A stretch of 64,000 bases of DNA, from assembly GCF_024298925.1 (NCBI RefSeq), contig NZ_CP101283.1:1426001-1490000 (forward strand), read 5' to 3'. Positions 32,886-41,921 of the stretch are shown here, piece by piece. A program made the position numbers and the translations under genes. Source of the stretch: Phenylobacterium sp. LH3H17. Its GTDB lineage: Bacteria > Pseudomonadota > Alphaproteobacteria > Caulobacterales > Caulobacteraceae. A model generated the notes under the pieces. That model saw only the letters and a program-made list of their open reading frames with translations. It made no database searches and was not told the origin of the DNA. Position 1 is the stretch's first letter. Every line of letters starts with the position of its first letter.

Positions 32886-33550
32886 ACGATGACCCCGCCA
32901 CCGTCGCCTTCGAGCATCTCCGCTCCGAGGTGGCGTTACTGCGACGGGCCATCGAGGGGCTGTCGGCCCAACAGCCCGAGCCGACGCCGGATTATGGCCC
33001 AACCCTGGCCAAACTCCAGAGGGCCATGGGAGGCCTTGAGGAGCACGTCGGGCAGTTGGCGGAGAGCCCGGCGCTTGCTCTCACGCCGGAGACTGTCGCG
33101 TCGCAGCTTCTAAGCCACGCGGCCGAAGCGCGCGCCGAAGTGCGCCTTGAGCTGGCCCAGGCCCTTAGCGGATTGATCCAGGCTACAAGCTTGATGACAA
33201 AGACTGCCGGACTGGTGCGGACTGGTGAAGCTCAACGGCGCCGGCTGGTTCAAGCCGCCCTTGCGGGGAGCGCCGTCGGGCTCCTCGCGTGGGTGGCCCT
33301 GTCCGGGCCCATCTCGCGAGCGCTTCCAGCGAGGTGGAAGGTTCCGGAACGCGTCGCGGCCGCGGCGCTGGGGCAGGATCGATGGGCCGCGGGGGCCCGG
33401 TTGATGCGCGGGGCCGATGACGCCAGCTGGCGACGCCTGCGTCTGGGCGAGGACATCGTGGTTCAGAACCGCCGCGTCCTGGACGCTTGCTGGAAACGTG
33501 CCGAGCGGCTTGGGCGACCCATCGCGTGCGAAGTTCGAATTGGCGGCTAG
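32882..33550 (+). CDS. DUF6118 family protein linked to traA
   Basis: 222 residues from ATG 32882, which overlaps the traA stop as ATGA; 32873 is an alternative start. N-terminal coiled-coil-like region (AFEHLRSEVALLRRAIEGLS, TLAKLQRAMGGLEEHVGQL), one hydrophobic segment near residues 125-145 (AALAGSAVGLLAWVALSG), then a globular end (RVAAAALGQDRWAAGARLM; AERLGRPIACEVRIGG). This layout matches DUF6118 proteins that follow traA on alphaproteobacterial elements. Probably an inner-membrane accessory of DNA processing; function unknown. Confidence 0.75.
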   Translation: MNDDPATVAFEHLRSEVALLRRAIEGLSAQQPEPTPDYGPTLAKLQRAMGGLEEHVGQLAESPALALTPETVASQLLSHAAEARAEVRLELAQALSGLIQATSLMTKTAGLVRTGEAQRRRLVQAALAGSAVGLLAWVALSGPISRALPARWKVPERVAAAALGQDRWAAGARLMRGADDASWRRLRLGEDIVVQNRRVLDACWKRAERLGRPIACEVRIGG

Positions 33551-33680
33551 TGAAGGGTTTGAACGCTCGACTTCTGCTTAGGGCGCTTCGCAGCCCTTGA
33601 GAATGTCCGCTTCCGACCCCCTGAAGAACCATGCTGTTTGAAGTGATCGGGAACTCAAACTATTAGGGGCGTGGCCCTGA

Positions 33681-34001
33681 CGCAGGGGCGCTCAGGATGC
33701 CGGGGCCAACCTCATCATGATCTCGCCCCGCGAGGTGGACGAGGCATTGCTTGACCATCCAGCTGTAGCGGAGGCGCTGACCTTTGCTCTGCCGCATGAC
33801 TTGCTTGGCGAGACGGTCGCTGCCCTTGTGGTTCTCCAGACCGGGGCCATGGTCACCGAGCGCGAAATCGTTGCATTTGTGGCGCGGCGCTTGGCGGCGT
33901 TCAAGGTTCCCGGCCGCATCATGTTCTTAGATGAGCTTCCCAAGGGTCCTACGGGCAAGCTGCAGCGCATCGGCTTGGCCGATCGTCTGGGGCTTCGCTA
34001 G
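33681..34001 (+). pseudogene. Remnant of an acyl-CoA synthetase: AMP-binding C-terminal domain only
   Basis: The frame opens after a stop at 33678-33680 and encodes only the last roughly 95 residues of an ANL-superfamily ligase: MISPREVDEALLDHPAVAEA, then FALPHDLLGETVAALVVLQ, then VARRLAAFKVPGRIMFLDEL, with the catalytic-lysine segment PKGPTGKLQRIGLADRLGL. The large N-terminal domain with the P-loop and adenylate site is absent; upstream is unrelated sequence after DUF6118. It is therefore a truncated relic that marks an old recombination junction between transfer genes and catabolic cargo. A short expressed fragment from ATG 33717 cannot be excluded. Confidence 0.75.
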
Positions 34002-34132
34002 CAGCGCCATTCCCGAGCGCTCGATAGGCTGACGCTCCGGGCCCATGTCCATTGATGGGGCACAGCGGCTATCTCGGCCGGCGTCGGAACTGTTTGGATG
34101 GCATCTGACGTTGGAGGGCAGGGAAGGTGGTC

Positions 34133-35275
34133 ATGTTCCCGTGTTTGACGGCAATCGCCAAGCCTGAAATGTTTTCCCGCGGGCGAGAGCACAGGCTGCG
34201 CCTCTGGGGGAGACACGTGGACGCCAGTCCGACAAGGGCCAGGATACCTCTGCTCGCGGGCGCCCGGGGCGCAGGTGCGCTTGTGCTCGGCGGGCTGGAT
34301 CTGGACACCCTGCTCAGCCGGTCGCTCGTGGCGCCTGACGCGACCTTTGTCACCTCCGACCAACACACCCTGCTGATGCTCAACAGCATCGATATGACCG
34401 GGGACGAGGCTCACGCCCTTGGGGCCGGGCGTCTGAACCACGGTTTCGCCTCCCTGGGCCTTCGGACCATGCTCAGCACCTCGACTCTGGGGTCCGCTCT
34501 CGGGGTGCTCACCCGCTACTTCACGACCTGTTCTTCGGTGCTCCGCATGCGCATCGAGTCTCGCGGCGATTTCGTGGAAGTCTCCCTTCGTGCGGAAGGT
34601 CGCGACGAGGCGCGCTGCGAGGTGCTTGAGGAGATTTGGTTCAACGCGCTCTACGCCTTCATGAGCTGGTTCGTGGGGCGGCGGCTGCCGGTGGTGGCGG
34701 CCACCGTGGCTCGGCTCGACCATCCTTCGGCGCACCGGGTACACTGGGCCGCCGGCGCGCCGCTTACCCGGGGAGAGGTCAGCTCGCTCCTGTTGCCCCG
34801 CGCCTGCCTCCAGTGGCGGCGACAGGTGGAGGACGTCGAGGAGCCGGTGTGGGAGGCCCTTCGCTTCTGGATGGACGACGATGTCCGGCCGCATGCTCAG
34901 ACGGGCCTTCGCTCCGTCTTCAGCCGGTTCGAGACGCCCGCTGGACTGAGGTTGGACGACGCCTTCGATCAGGGTGTCGGCGAACGCCAAATGAGCCGCC
35001 GCATCAAGGCCGAGTACGGTGCGACCTTTCGCGATCTTCGGGCCGATGCGCTGGTCGACGTCGCCACGCGGCTGCTGCAGACGACTGACGTGCCGATTGA
35101 TGAGATCGGAGCCCAGCTTGGCTATGCGGAGGAACGCAGTTTCCGGCGTTTCCTGCGCAATCGTGTGGGTCGAACGCCCGCTCAGATTCGCCGAGCCGGG
35201 GCCCGGGCTCCGCGCACCTCGGATGAGGCGGTGAGATCGCGCATTCACGCCCTGACCCGCAAGATGGAGCTCTAG
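34133..35275 (+). CDS. AraC family transcriptional regulator
   Basis: 380 residues from ATG 34133 (GGGAAGG just upstream; GTG 34127 is an alternative). The N-terminal two-thirds is the ligand-binding domain of OruR/ArgR-like AraC regulators (LNHGFASLGLRTMLSTSTLG, VLTRYFTTCSSVLRMRIES). The C-terminal AraC DNA-binding domain shows QMSRRIKAEYGATFRDLRAD, then DVPIDEIGAQLGYAEERSFRRFLRNRVGRTPAQIRR. Immediately upstream of a TonB receptor and a tannase-like esterase on the same strand, so probably their activator; paired GGTCCCCCCA elements lie in the intervening gap. Confidence 0.88.
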   Translation: MFPCLTAIAKPEMFSRGREHRLRLWGRHVDASPTRARIPLLAGARGAGALVLGGLDLDTLLSRSLVAPDATFVTSDQHTLLMLNSIDMTGDEAHALGAGRLNHGFASLGLRTMLSTSTLGSALGVLTRYFTTCSSVLRMRIESRGDFVEVSLRAEGRDEARCEVLEEIWFNALYAFMSWFVGRRLPVVAATVARLDHPSAHRVHWAAGAPLTRGEVSSLLLPRACLQWRRQVEDVEEPVWEALRFWMDDDVRPHAQTGLRSVFSRFETPAGLRLDDAFDQGVGERQMSRRIKAEYGATFRDLRADALVDVATRLLQTTDVPIDEIGAQLGYAEERSFRRFLRNRVGRTPAQIRRAGARAPRTSDEAVRSRIHALTRKMEL

Positions 35276-35297
35276 GCCCGGCGCCGATGTCCGAATT

Positions 35298-35361
35298 GGT
35301 CCCCCCAGGGCGTCTTGTCCTGACCTTCTAGTCGGCCGGTCGCGACGGTTAGGTCCCCCCA
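35298..35361 (+). promoter_or_regulatory. Pair of GGTCCCCCCA direct repeats before the TonB receptor
   Basis: GGTCCCCCCA occurs at 35298-35307 and 35352-35361, 54 bases apart (about five helical turns), in the 112-base gap between the AraC gene and the receptor. The second copy also forms a hairpin with CTGGGGGA at 35371-35378. Tandem same-face direct repeats are how many AraC-family activators bind. Confidence 0.4.
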
Positions 35362-35387
35362 ACGATAAAACTGGGGGAAACGTCGTC

Positions 35388-37574
35388 GTGCAAACCAAGT
35401 CCACACTAATTCCGCAGGGCGCTTGGCGCCCGCATCTTCACCTGTCGGCGCTGCTGGCCTCGAGCTGCCTGGCCGGCGTGGCCGTCGCGCAGGAGGCGCC
35501 CTCTGCGCTCGACGAGGTGATCGTCACCGCGCAGCGTCGCTCGGAGTCCGTGCAGCAGGTTCCGGCCGCCATCACCGCCGTCAATCAGGCGATCATGCAG
35601 CAACGCGGCATCACCGATGTCGGCACGCTGCAGTTCGCGGTTCCGAGCCTAACCCTGGGCAGAAGCCTCGGGGTCACTCAGATCGCCATCCGCGGCGTGG
35701 GGCGCAGCGTCGGCCAGCCGGGTGTCGCCATCAACATCGACGGGGTCTACCAGCCGCGGAACACCCCCATGGTGGTCGGCCAGTCCGACCTCGACAGGGT
35801 CGAGGTGCTCCGAGGGCCGCAGGGAACCCTCTATGGCCGCAATGCCAATGGCGGAGCGGTGAACTTCATCACCCAGGCCCCCACCGCCGAGTTCGGCGGT
35901 TACGTCCAAGCCAGCTACGCCACCTATGACGAGTATCGCCTCCAAAGCGCCCTCAACCTACCGATCAACAATCGGGTCCGCACGCGCTTGGCTATCGACT
36001 ACAATCGGCGTGAAACCGGCTTCGTGAAGAATGTCGCCGGCGGAGCCGATCTCGACACAGTCGACACCCTGGCTGGGCGTCTGCGGGTGGGCGTCGATTT
36101 GACCGACCACCTCGATCTGGACCTGAACTTCAACGCCTTCCGCGGAGGCGGGGCGGGCGACTATTATGTGCTTACCAGCCCGCCGAGCGCGGCCGGCGTG
36201 GCGCTCAATCCCTATATCGTCAACGCCAATGTGCCGCTTCAGTACTGGCGGACCAGCGCCAAGGGGCCCACAGACAGCGAGAGGGATTTCTCCTCCCTCA
36301 GCGCCACCCTGAACTGGCGGCTCGACGGCTTCGATGTGAAGTCGATTACCGCCTACCAGCGGATGGACAACAAGTGGGACATGGACCGGGATGGTGTGGA
36401 TCTCGCGGTGGTCGACGCCCACGCCGACGAGAACTCCAGCACCTTTTCCCAGGAGGTCGACATCTCCGGCACGACCGGCCCATTCGATTGGGTGGGCGGG
36501 CTCTACTACATGAACGACAAGCATGCTCAGACGACCTACTACGCCTTCAAGCTGGGCTTCACCCCCCTGCCCCCGAACTTCTACCTGGTCCAGAACATGC
36601 CCAGGTATCATACCGAGGCCTATGCCGGTTTCGGCGACGTCACCTGGCGGCTCAGCGATCGGCTCCGCCTGATCGGGGGACTGCGCTACTCGAGTGACAA
36701 GACGACGGTCATCCACCGCAACTATGTCGGCAACATGCTCACGGGGGCGGCGCTTTTGGAGACCTGTCCGATCCAGCGCGACGAGCTGGAATGGGACTCC
36801 CTGACCTATCGTCTGGGCGGCCAGTACGAGCTGTCCGACAACAAGAACATCTATGCGACCACCTCAACGGGCTTCAAATCGGGCGGCGTCAACTTCTCGG
36901 GCTGCAACAACGCCTTCAATCCGGAGGACATCACCTCCTACGAGGGCGGCTTCAAGGGACGGTTCCTCGACAATCGGCTGACCCTGAACGCCTCGGCGTT
37001 CTGGTACGACTATTCCGACTTCCAGCTCACCCAGGTGGTGGGGATCTCCGGGAGGATCACCAACGCGGCCTCCGCCCGGGTCAAGGGGCTTGAACTGGAA
37101 ACTGTCTGGAGCCCGGACGATCACTGGTCGCTCAACGGCAGCCTTGCGCTGCTCGAGGCGACGTTCGGCTCCTTCAGCAATACCGATTCCCTGAACGCGA
37201 CCTTGGGCCCTCAGAACCTCAAGGGTCGCTATCTCGCCAACTCGCCGAAGGTCTCCGGAAACATCGGCGTCGCCTATCGGACCGACGAAACCGAGTCTGG
37301 CCGCCTTACAGCGCGCGCGGACATCACGGCGCGATCCAAGATCTACTTCCGAGAGTTCAATCGTTCGGAAGAATCCCAAGCCGCCTATGCGATCGTCAAC
37401 GCCAACCTAATCTGGGACAGCCCAGACCAAGCCTACCGGGTGAGGGTGTTTGCCAATAATCTGTTCGACAAGGGCTACTGGACCTCGATGCTCGCCGTTG
37501 ATGGGTTTGGAGCTCGCGCAGGGTCGTTCGGGACCCCGCGTCAGGTGGGCGTCGAGCTGCGGGCGCAATTCTGA
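35388..37574 (+). CDS. TonB-dependent outer-membrane receptor
   Basis: 728 residues from GTG 35388. Signal peptide to about residue 35 (LSALLASSCLAGVAVAQ), TonB box-like LDEVIVTAQRR, a plug domain (VPAAITAVNQAIMQQRGITD; DRVEVLRGPQGTLYGRNANG), then a 22-strand-type barrel ending in the aromatic VGVELRAQF. The SESVQQVPAAIT opening is typical of catabolic TonB receptors in sphingomonads and Caulobacterales. Its stop codon overlaps the ATG of the tannase-like gene (TGATG), so uptake and hydrolysis are coupled; substrate may be an ester of plant phenolics. Confidence 0.92.
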   Translation: MQTKSTLIPQGAWRPHLHLSALLASSCLAGVAVAQEAPSALDEVIVTAQRRSESVQQVPAAITAVNQAIMQQRGITDVGTLQFAVPSLTLGRSLGVTQIAIRGVGRSVGQPGVAINIDGVYQPRNTPMVVGQSDLDRVEVLRGPQGTLYGRNANGGAVNFITQAPTAEFGGYVQASYATYDEYRLQSALNLPINNRVRTRLAIDYNRRETGFVKNVAGGADLDTVDTLAGRLRVGVDLTDHLDLDLNFNAFRGGGAGDYYVLTSPPSAAGVALNPYIVNANVPLQYWRTSAKGPTDSERDFSSLSATLNWRLDGFDVKSITAYQRMDNKWDMDRDGVDLAVVDAHADENSSTFSQEVDISGTTGPFDWVGGLYYMNDKHAQTTYYAFKLGFTPLPPNFYLVQNMPRYHTEAYAGFGDVTWRLSDRLRLIGGLRYSSDKTTVIHRNYVGNMLTGAALLETCPIQRDELEWDSLTYRLGGQYELSDNKNIYATTSTGFKSGGVNFSGCNNAFNPEDITSYEGGFKGRFLDNRLTLNASAFWYDYSDFQLTQVVGISGRITNAASARVKGLELETVWSPDDHWSLNGSLALLEATFGSFSNTDSLNATLGPQNLKGRYLANSPKVSGNIGVAYRTDETESGRLTARADITARSKIYFREFNRSEESQAAYAIVNANLIWDSPDQAYRVRVFANNLFDKGYWTSMLAVDGFGARAGSFGTPRQVGVELRAQF

Positions 37575-39229
37575 TGGCGCCCGCTAGAGGGCCTTCAGGC
37601 CGCGCTTGGTTGGGATTTGCAGCCTTCGGTCTGGGCATGTTCCTAGCTGCGGGTACGTCGGCGGCCTCGCCACCGGCAATCTGCGAGGCTCTGCTGGGGC
37701 AAACCGTTGCGGCCGACCAGATCGGCCTGCCCACCAGGGGCGCCCGCGTGATCTCGGCCAGGATGGTCAGGGCCCGCGGCGCGCGTGGTCGGGCGACGCC
37801 GGCGTACTGCGAGGTGCGCGGCGCCATTGATCCGGTGGATGACGCCGCGCCGCAGATCCGCTTCGCGCTCGACCTTCCCGTGGCCTGGAACCACAAGGCC
37901 CTAATGATGGGCGGCGGCGGCTTCGACGGGGTGATCCCTGACACCGGCGGTCCAATGCTGGGCGAGCCGTTCGACCACGTGGTTCCGCCATTGCTGCGGG
38001 GCTACGCGGTCTTCGCCAGCGACTCCGGACACCAGGCGGTTCCCGGCGCCGCACCTATTCCCGCCGTCGACGCCGCCTTTGCGGTGAATGACGAGGCCCT
38101 GGCCAATTTCGGCGGGGCGGCCCTGAAGAAGACCCGCGATGTCGCCATCAAGCTTATGGCGCGGGCCTACGGCCAGACCCCGGACCGCACCTATTTTGCG
38201 GGCGGCTCCAACGGTGGTCGTGAGGGGTTGCTGGTGGCCCAGCGTTGGCCCGATGACTTCGATGGCGTCATCGTCGCCTTTCCCTTCTGGAACGCCGGTA
38301 CGACGGCCCTGACGTTCGGGGCCGTGATGAACGGCTTCGCCGCGCCCGGCGCCTATCTGCCGCCGGCCGGGCAGGCCCTCCTGTTCGACGCGGTCATGGC
38401 CAGGTGCGACGGCCTCGATGGGCTCAAAGACGGCCTGATCGCCAATGTCGACGCCTGCGACTTCGACCCTTCCGTGCTCAGATGTGCTGGACCGGCGAAA
38501 GACACCTGCCTGTCGGATCCACAAATCTTGGCCCTGCGCAGGTACGACGCGAAGATCAGCTACCCGTATCGGACGCGGGGGCGGGAGAGGTCCTATCCAG
38601 GGTTTCCGGTGTTCGCCGGGGCGGATCTGCGCGGTGACCAGCAGATGGCCTCGACGCTGCCCGCTCACCCCGCCGTCGCCACCATGCCGGTCATCGCCCA
38701 TTTCTGGGATCAATTCGCACGCTTCGTCATCGCCCGGGATGCCGGTTTCAATCCCTTGGCGCTCGATCCAGAGCATCCCGGACGGCGCGTTGGCCGGATC
38801 AACCAGGTGGTCGATCTCCTGGACGCCGATTCCGTGGATCTCACCCGGTTCAAGGCCCGGGGTGGGAGGCTGATCCTCTATCATGGCCTGGCCGATCCCA
38901 TCGTCAGTCCCCGGTCTACGGCGGCCTATTGGAACCGGCTTCAGACGGTCATGGGGACCGACGCTGTCGGAGGGTTCGCGAGGTTCTACGTCATTCCTGG
39001 TTATGGGCACGGCCCGGCAGGCCTGAGTGCGTTCAACCCCGCCTGGGACGCGATAGGCGTGCTTGAGGCGTGGGTCGAGGAGGGGGTCTCGCCGGGTCCC
39101 CAGACCATCGCCGATGTCGGCCCCAAGGCCCGAAGCCGGCCGCTCTGCGAATATGGAACATGGCCGCGCTACGATGGGCGGGGTGATCCGATGCTGGCCA
39201 GCAGCTTCCGGTGTGTCGTGGGGATGTAG
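37574..39229 (+). CDS. Tannase/feruloyl esterase family hydrolase
   Basis: 551 residues with a signal peptide (FAAFGLGMFLAAGTSAAS). Family features: GGFDGVIPDTGGPMLGEPFD, the nucleophile motif GGSNGGREG near residue 210, a calcium-loop-like MARCDGLDGLKDGLI, then an Asp (HGLADPIVSP) and His (PGYGHGP) that complete the triad. Tannase-family enzymes cleave gallate, ferulate or related aromatic esters, and mono(2-hydroxyethyl) terephthalate hydrolase is also in this family. Coupled to the TonB receptor. Natural substrate undetermined. Confidence 0.88.
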   Translation: MAPARGPSGRAWLGFAAFGLGMFLAAGTSAASPPAICEALLGQTVAADQIGLPTRGARVISARMVRARGARGRATPAYCEVRGAIDPVDDAAPQIRFALDLPVAWNHKALMMGGGGFDGVIPDTGGPMLGEPFDHVVPPLLRGYAVFASDSGHQAVPGAAPIPAVDAAFAVNDEALANFGGAALKKTRDVAIKLMARAYGQTPDRTYFAGGSNGGREGLLVAQRWPDDFDGVIVAFPFWNAGTTALTFGAVMNGFAAPGAYLPPAGQALLFDAVMARCDGLDGLKDGLIANVDACDFDPSVLRCAGPAKDTCLSDPQILALRRYDAKISYPYRTRGRERSYPGFPVFAGADLRGDQQMASTLPAHPAVATMPVIAHFWDQFARFVIARDAGFNPLALDPEHPGRRVGRINQVVDLLDADSVDLTRFKARGGRLILYHGLADPIVSPRSTAAYWNRLQTVMGTDAVGGFARFYVIPGYGHGPAGLSAFNPAWDAIGVLEAWVEEGVSPGPQTIADVGPKARSRPLCEYGTWPRYDGRGDPMLASSFRCVVGM

Positions 39230-39570
39230 GCCGTCCCGCTCATGGGTCTGAGGATCTGGGGCGCCGTCACACGCAAGGTCTGCTTGCCGGCGCTGCGGCG
39301 ATGTCCGGAAGTGGCGCCGAGCAGCCGTTCGACGGTCAAGCTAGCATCTGAGCCGACTAGCAGACGTCGGAACGCGGAGTCGGGTGGGTAGAAGACCTTG
39401 GCCCGGGGTGGAGCGGTGTCCGGACGAGGCCCACCCGCTCCGCCAGGCGGCGGCCGCCGACGCGCATGTAGAGACGTCATGCGGTCGGGCGGGCGATACC
39501 GATCCCGTCGCCGCCGCACTGCCTAAGGCCTTCCGCTTGACGGCCGGCGCGGAAGGTGGAGCTTGGCGCC
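39230..39570. other. Intergenic stretch, nothing recognised
   Basis: About 340 bases between the esterase and the CPBP-like gene. Overlapping frames here have no coding character; no clear terminator was found. Confidence 0.35.
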
Positions 39571-40644
39571 ATGGGGTGGGCGGGGATCAGGTTCTGGGTG
39601 TTCGTGGTCTTGGTGCTGGGCGCGCCCGCGCTGCTGATGGCCGCCGGAGACCCGCACGCGACCGACCTTGGAAAGCTGGCCCTGATACTTGGACCGGCGG
39701 CATTCGGCCTTGCGCTCAACATGGGCGTAGACGACCGGGGCCGGGGTGCCGCGAACTGGGGCCGCGTCGGAGTCGCGGCCGCGGTGACGGTGCTGGTGGC
39801 GACCGGGGCAGTGGCCGTCGCCCTGGTTTTCGGCGCCGCCCAGTTCCAGGCGGCTGCAACGACCCCCGGGGCGGTGGCGCTGGCTGCGGTGATCTCGGCG
39901 CTGACCAGCCTGCTGGAAGAACTGGGCTGGGCGGCCGCTGGCGTCGCCCTGGCGACCCGCGCGCATGGCCGCCGGTGGGGCGTCTTGCTGCTGGGTCTCG
40001 TCTGGGCCGCGTGGCACCTCATCCCGGTGTGGTTCCGGGTCGGCCTGTTCCCGGACCTGGAAGCCGGGCCGCCGGCGATGATCGCAGCCTTCGTCGTCTC
40101 TTGCCTGATCTACCGCGAACTCCTCACCACCCTGCAGGAACGGGCCGGGACCTGGCTGGCCGCCGCCGCTGGCCATGCGGCGCCGAACATTCTGCTGGCC
40201 GGGCTGATGGCGGCGGGCCTGGGCGGTTTTGGGCTCGGTGCGGGATGGATGCTGTTTCCGGCCCCGGGCGGGCTGGTGTTTCCGGTGCTGGCCCTCGCGG
40301 CCCTTGTGGCGTTCCGGGTGCGGAACCGGCTGTCCGGCAGGACCCCGGATCCACCCGACCAGGCCAGCAGGTACAACCAGCAGCGCCAGGGGCGGCCCCC
40401 GCCAAGCGGCCTCTCGGAACCTCCGGTTAGGGTCGAAATCCCGCATCGGTCACCGCGCAGAAAGCCGACCTTCATCGCTGATCTGCGAAAGCCCACTTCC
40501 CGCACTGGTCCCAATGTCTCTTCATGGCGCACCGCGGACCATCCCGATCGCCGCTGCGCTTGCCGTCCGAAATGGGTGAAGGCGGACGTCGCTGTTCAAC
40601 CCCTCAGGATCGATCTCCCTCAGTGCAGCGTCTTTTTGAAGTAG
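39571..40644 (+). CDS. CPBP-like intramembrane protein with unusual C-terminal extension
   Basis: 357 residues from ATG 39571. The first 250 residues hold seven or eight hydrophobic segments and the CPBP/Abi signatures in weakened form: LLEELGWAAAGVALATR (EExxx without the usual Arg at the expected place) and VWAAWHLIPVWF with the conserved His. CPBP proteases act in the inner membrane on protein maturation or bacteriocin immunity. After RNRLSGRT the sequence becomes a polar, Arg/Pro-rich extension of about 105 residues that runs 25 bases into the convergent hydrolase gene. The original stop may have been lost by frameshift. Confidence 0.65.
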   Translation: MGWAGIRFWVFVVLVLGAPALLMAAGDPHATDLGKLALILGPAAFGLALNMGVDDRGRGAANWGRVGVAAAVTVLVATGAVAVALVFGAAQFQAAATTPGAVALAAVISALTSLLEELGWAAAGVALATRAHGRRWGVLLLGLVWAAWHLIPVWFRVGLFPDLEAGPPAMIAAFVVSCLIYRELLTTLQERAGTWLAAAAGHAAPNILLAGLMAAGLGGFGLGAGWMLFPAPGGLVFPVLALAALVAFRVRNRLSGRTPDPPDQASRYNQQRQGRPPPSGLSEPPVRVEIPHRSPRRKPTFIADLRKPTSRTGPNVSSWRTADHPDRRCACRPKWVKADVAVQPLRIDLPQCSVFLK

Positions 40645-41588
40645 CGCACGATGGCGGCGTTGAAACGCCTGTGGAGAGCCGTTCTGTCGATGGTCTTTGT
40701 GCAGATCGACGGGGCCACCTTCGCCAGGGCGTCGCTGCAGGGAGCCATGAAGTCGAAGTGGTCGGCGCCGGGAACCACGCGGTATTCGGCCTTGGGCAGC
40801 AGGCGGTGGACGACCTCCGCATAATAGGGCTGGGGCAAGACCGTGTCCCATTCCGCGCGCCAAAGCTGAACCGGAATGGACACCGACTTCAGGCCGGAGG
40901 GCTCAAACGCAAAGCCGAGCGCGGGCGCGACCACGACAGCCGAGCGGATACGCGCGTCGTGGGCGACGGGAGCGAAGGTGGCCGGGGCCGCGCTGGCTCC
41001 GGGACCACGCTGCTGCGCGCAGTCGAAGAAGTGCGGATGCTCAGCGCAGTGGCGCGCGAACAAGGTGAGATCCGGCTCGCCACCTATTGCGCCAAGAACG
41101 GTAAAGCCGCCGGAGGAGAAGCCGAACGCACCGATGCGCTTGGGATCGACGGCCCCGTGGCCTGACCAGCCCGTGGTCATGTAGTCGATCAGGCGGATGA
41201 GTTGGCCCGGCCGCTCCGTGATCCGCATTGCGCGGCTGCGGTCGCCGCGCGTGTCACCAGTGTGGGTGATGGAGGCCACAACGAAGCCTGCCTGGGCCAG
41301 GGCGCGCGCGGTATCATAGTGGTCGATCAACGATCCTCCGGTCCCGTGCGAGATCACCACCAAGGGGTGGCCTCGGCCTGCCACGGGCGCGTCAGGCGAC
41401 ACAGACTGCCGGAAGAGGCCGAGTGGGACATCCTTCTCAAGCGCGTCCGCAGGGTACCAAATCGCCCCCACCATCGAGGTGTCGCCAGGAACTGGGACCG
41501 ATATCGTCTGGAATCCTACAGTTCCAGCCTGTGCGGCGCATGACAGCGCCAAGTAACAGGCCAATACCCAGCACCCCAAAATCTTCAT
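40620..41588 (-). CDS. Secreted alpha/beta hydrolase (PAF-acetylhydrolase/dienelactone hydrolase-like)
   Basis: 322 residues with a signal peptide (VLACYLALSCAAQAG). Oxyanion-loop VVISHGTGGSLIDHYDTARA, nucleophile elbow GAFGFSSGGFTV, an Asp in RAEWDTVLP and a His in PGADHFDFMAPC complete the triad. The layout resembles predicted dienelactone hydrolase/PAF-acetylhydrolase-like periplasmic enzymes. Two Cys pairs (FDCAQQ, PCSDALAKVAPSICT) suggest disulfides. Convergent with the CPBP-like gene, whose tail it overlaps. Substrate unknown. Confidence 0.8.
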   Translation of the reverse strand: MKILGCWVLACYLALSCAAQAGTVGFQTISVPVPGDTSMVGAIWYPADALEKDVPLGLFRQSVSPDAPVAGRGHPLVVISHGTGGSLIDHYDTARALAQAGFVVASITHTGDTRGDRSRAMRITERPGQLIRLIDYMTTGWSGHGAVDPKRIGAFGFSSGGFTVLGAIGGEPDLTLFARHCAEHPHFFDCAQQRGPGASAAPATFAPVAHDARIRSAVVVAPALGFAFEPSGLKSVSIPVQLWRAEWDTVLPQPYYAEVVHRLLPKAEYRVVPGADHFDFMAPCSDALAKVAPSICTKTIDRTALHRRFNAAIVRYFKKTLH

Positions 41589-41921
41589 TAATTCGCTCCC
41601 ACCTATCTAAGACATCTATCGGGCGCCGCGTGGTGTCAAGGCGGGCCGCTCACAAAAGAGATGGCGGATCTGACCGGTATTTGCGTCCGTACAAGCAACC
41701 CGGCCCTTGGTCCTGGCGGTTGGGAGCTGGATCCCCATCCTTGGAGCGAACGCTCCGAGGTTCCGAAAGGGGACGCAGCCATCAGCTGGCAAGGCAGGGA
41801 GTGTCTGCTCCCGGGCTGGGGCCCGATCTCCGCTCCTGGCGCAAGGCGGACCCGAAGCCACCGGACCGGCCGAATTCAGCTGAGGCTGGTAAGCTGACAT
41901 CCGGATCCCACGCGGAAGACC
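41589..41921. other. Intergenic stretch, nothing recognised
   Basis: About 330 bases between the hydrolase start and the MFS stop, both on the minus strand. No gene or strong hairpin found; presumably holds the hydrolase promoter. Confidence 0.35.

Noticed and set aside
33998..35404. 468-residue open frame on the minus strand opposite the AraC gene
   Set aside because: Shadow of the AraC gene; no domain pattern.
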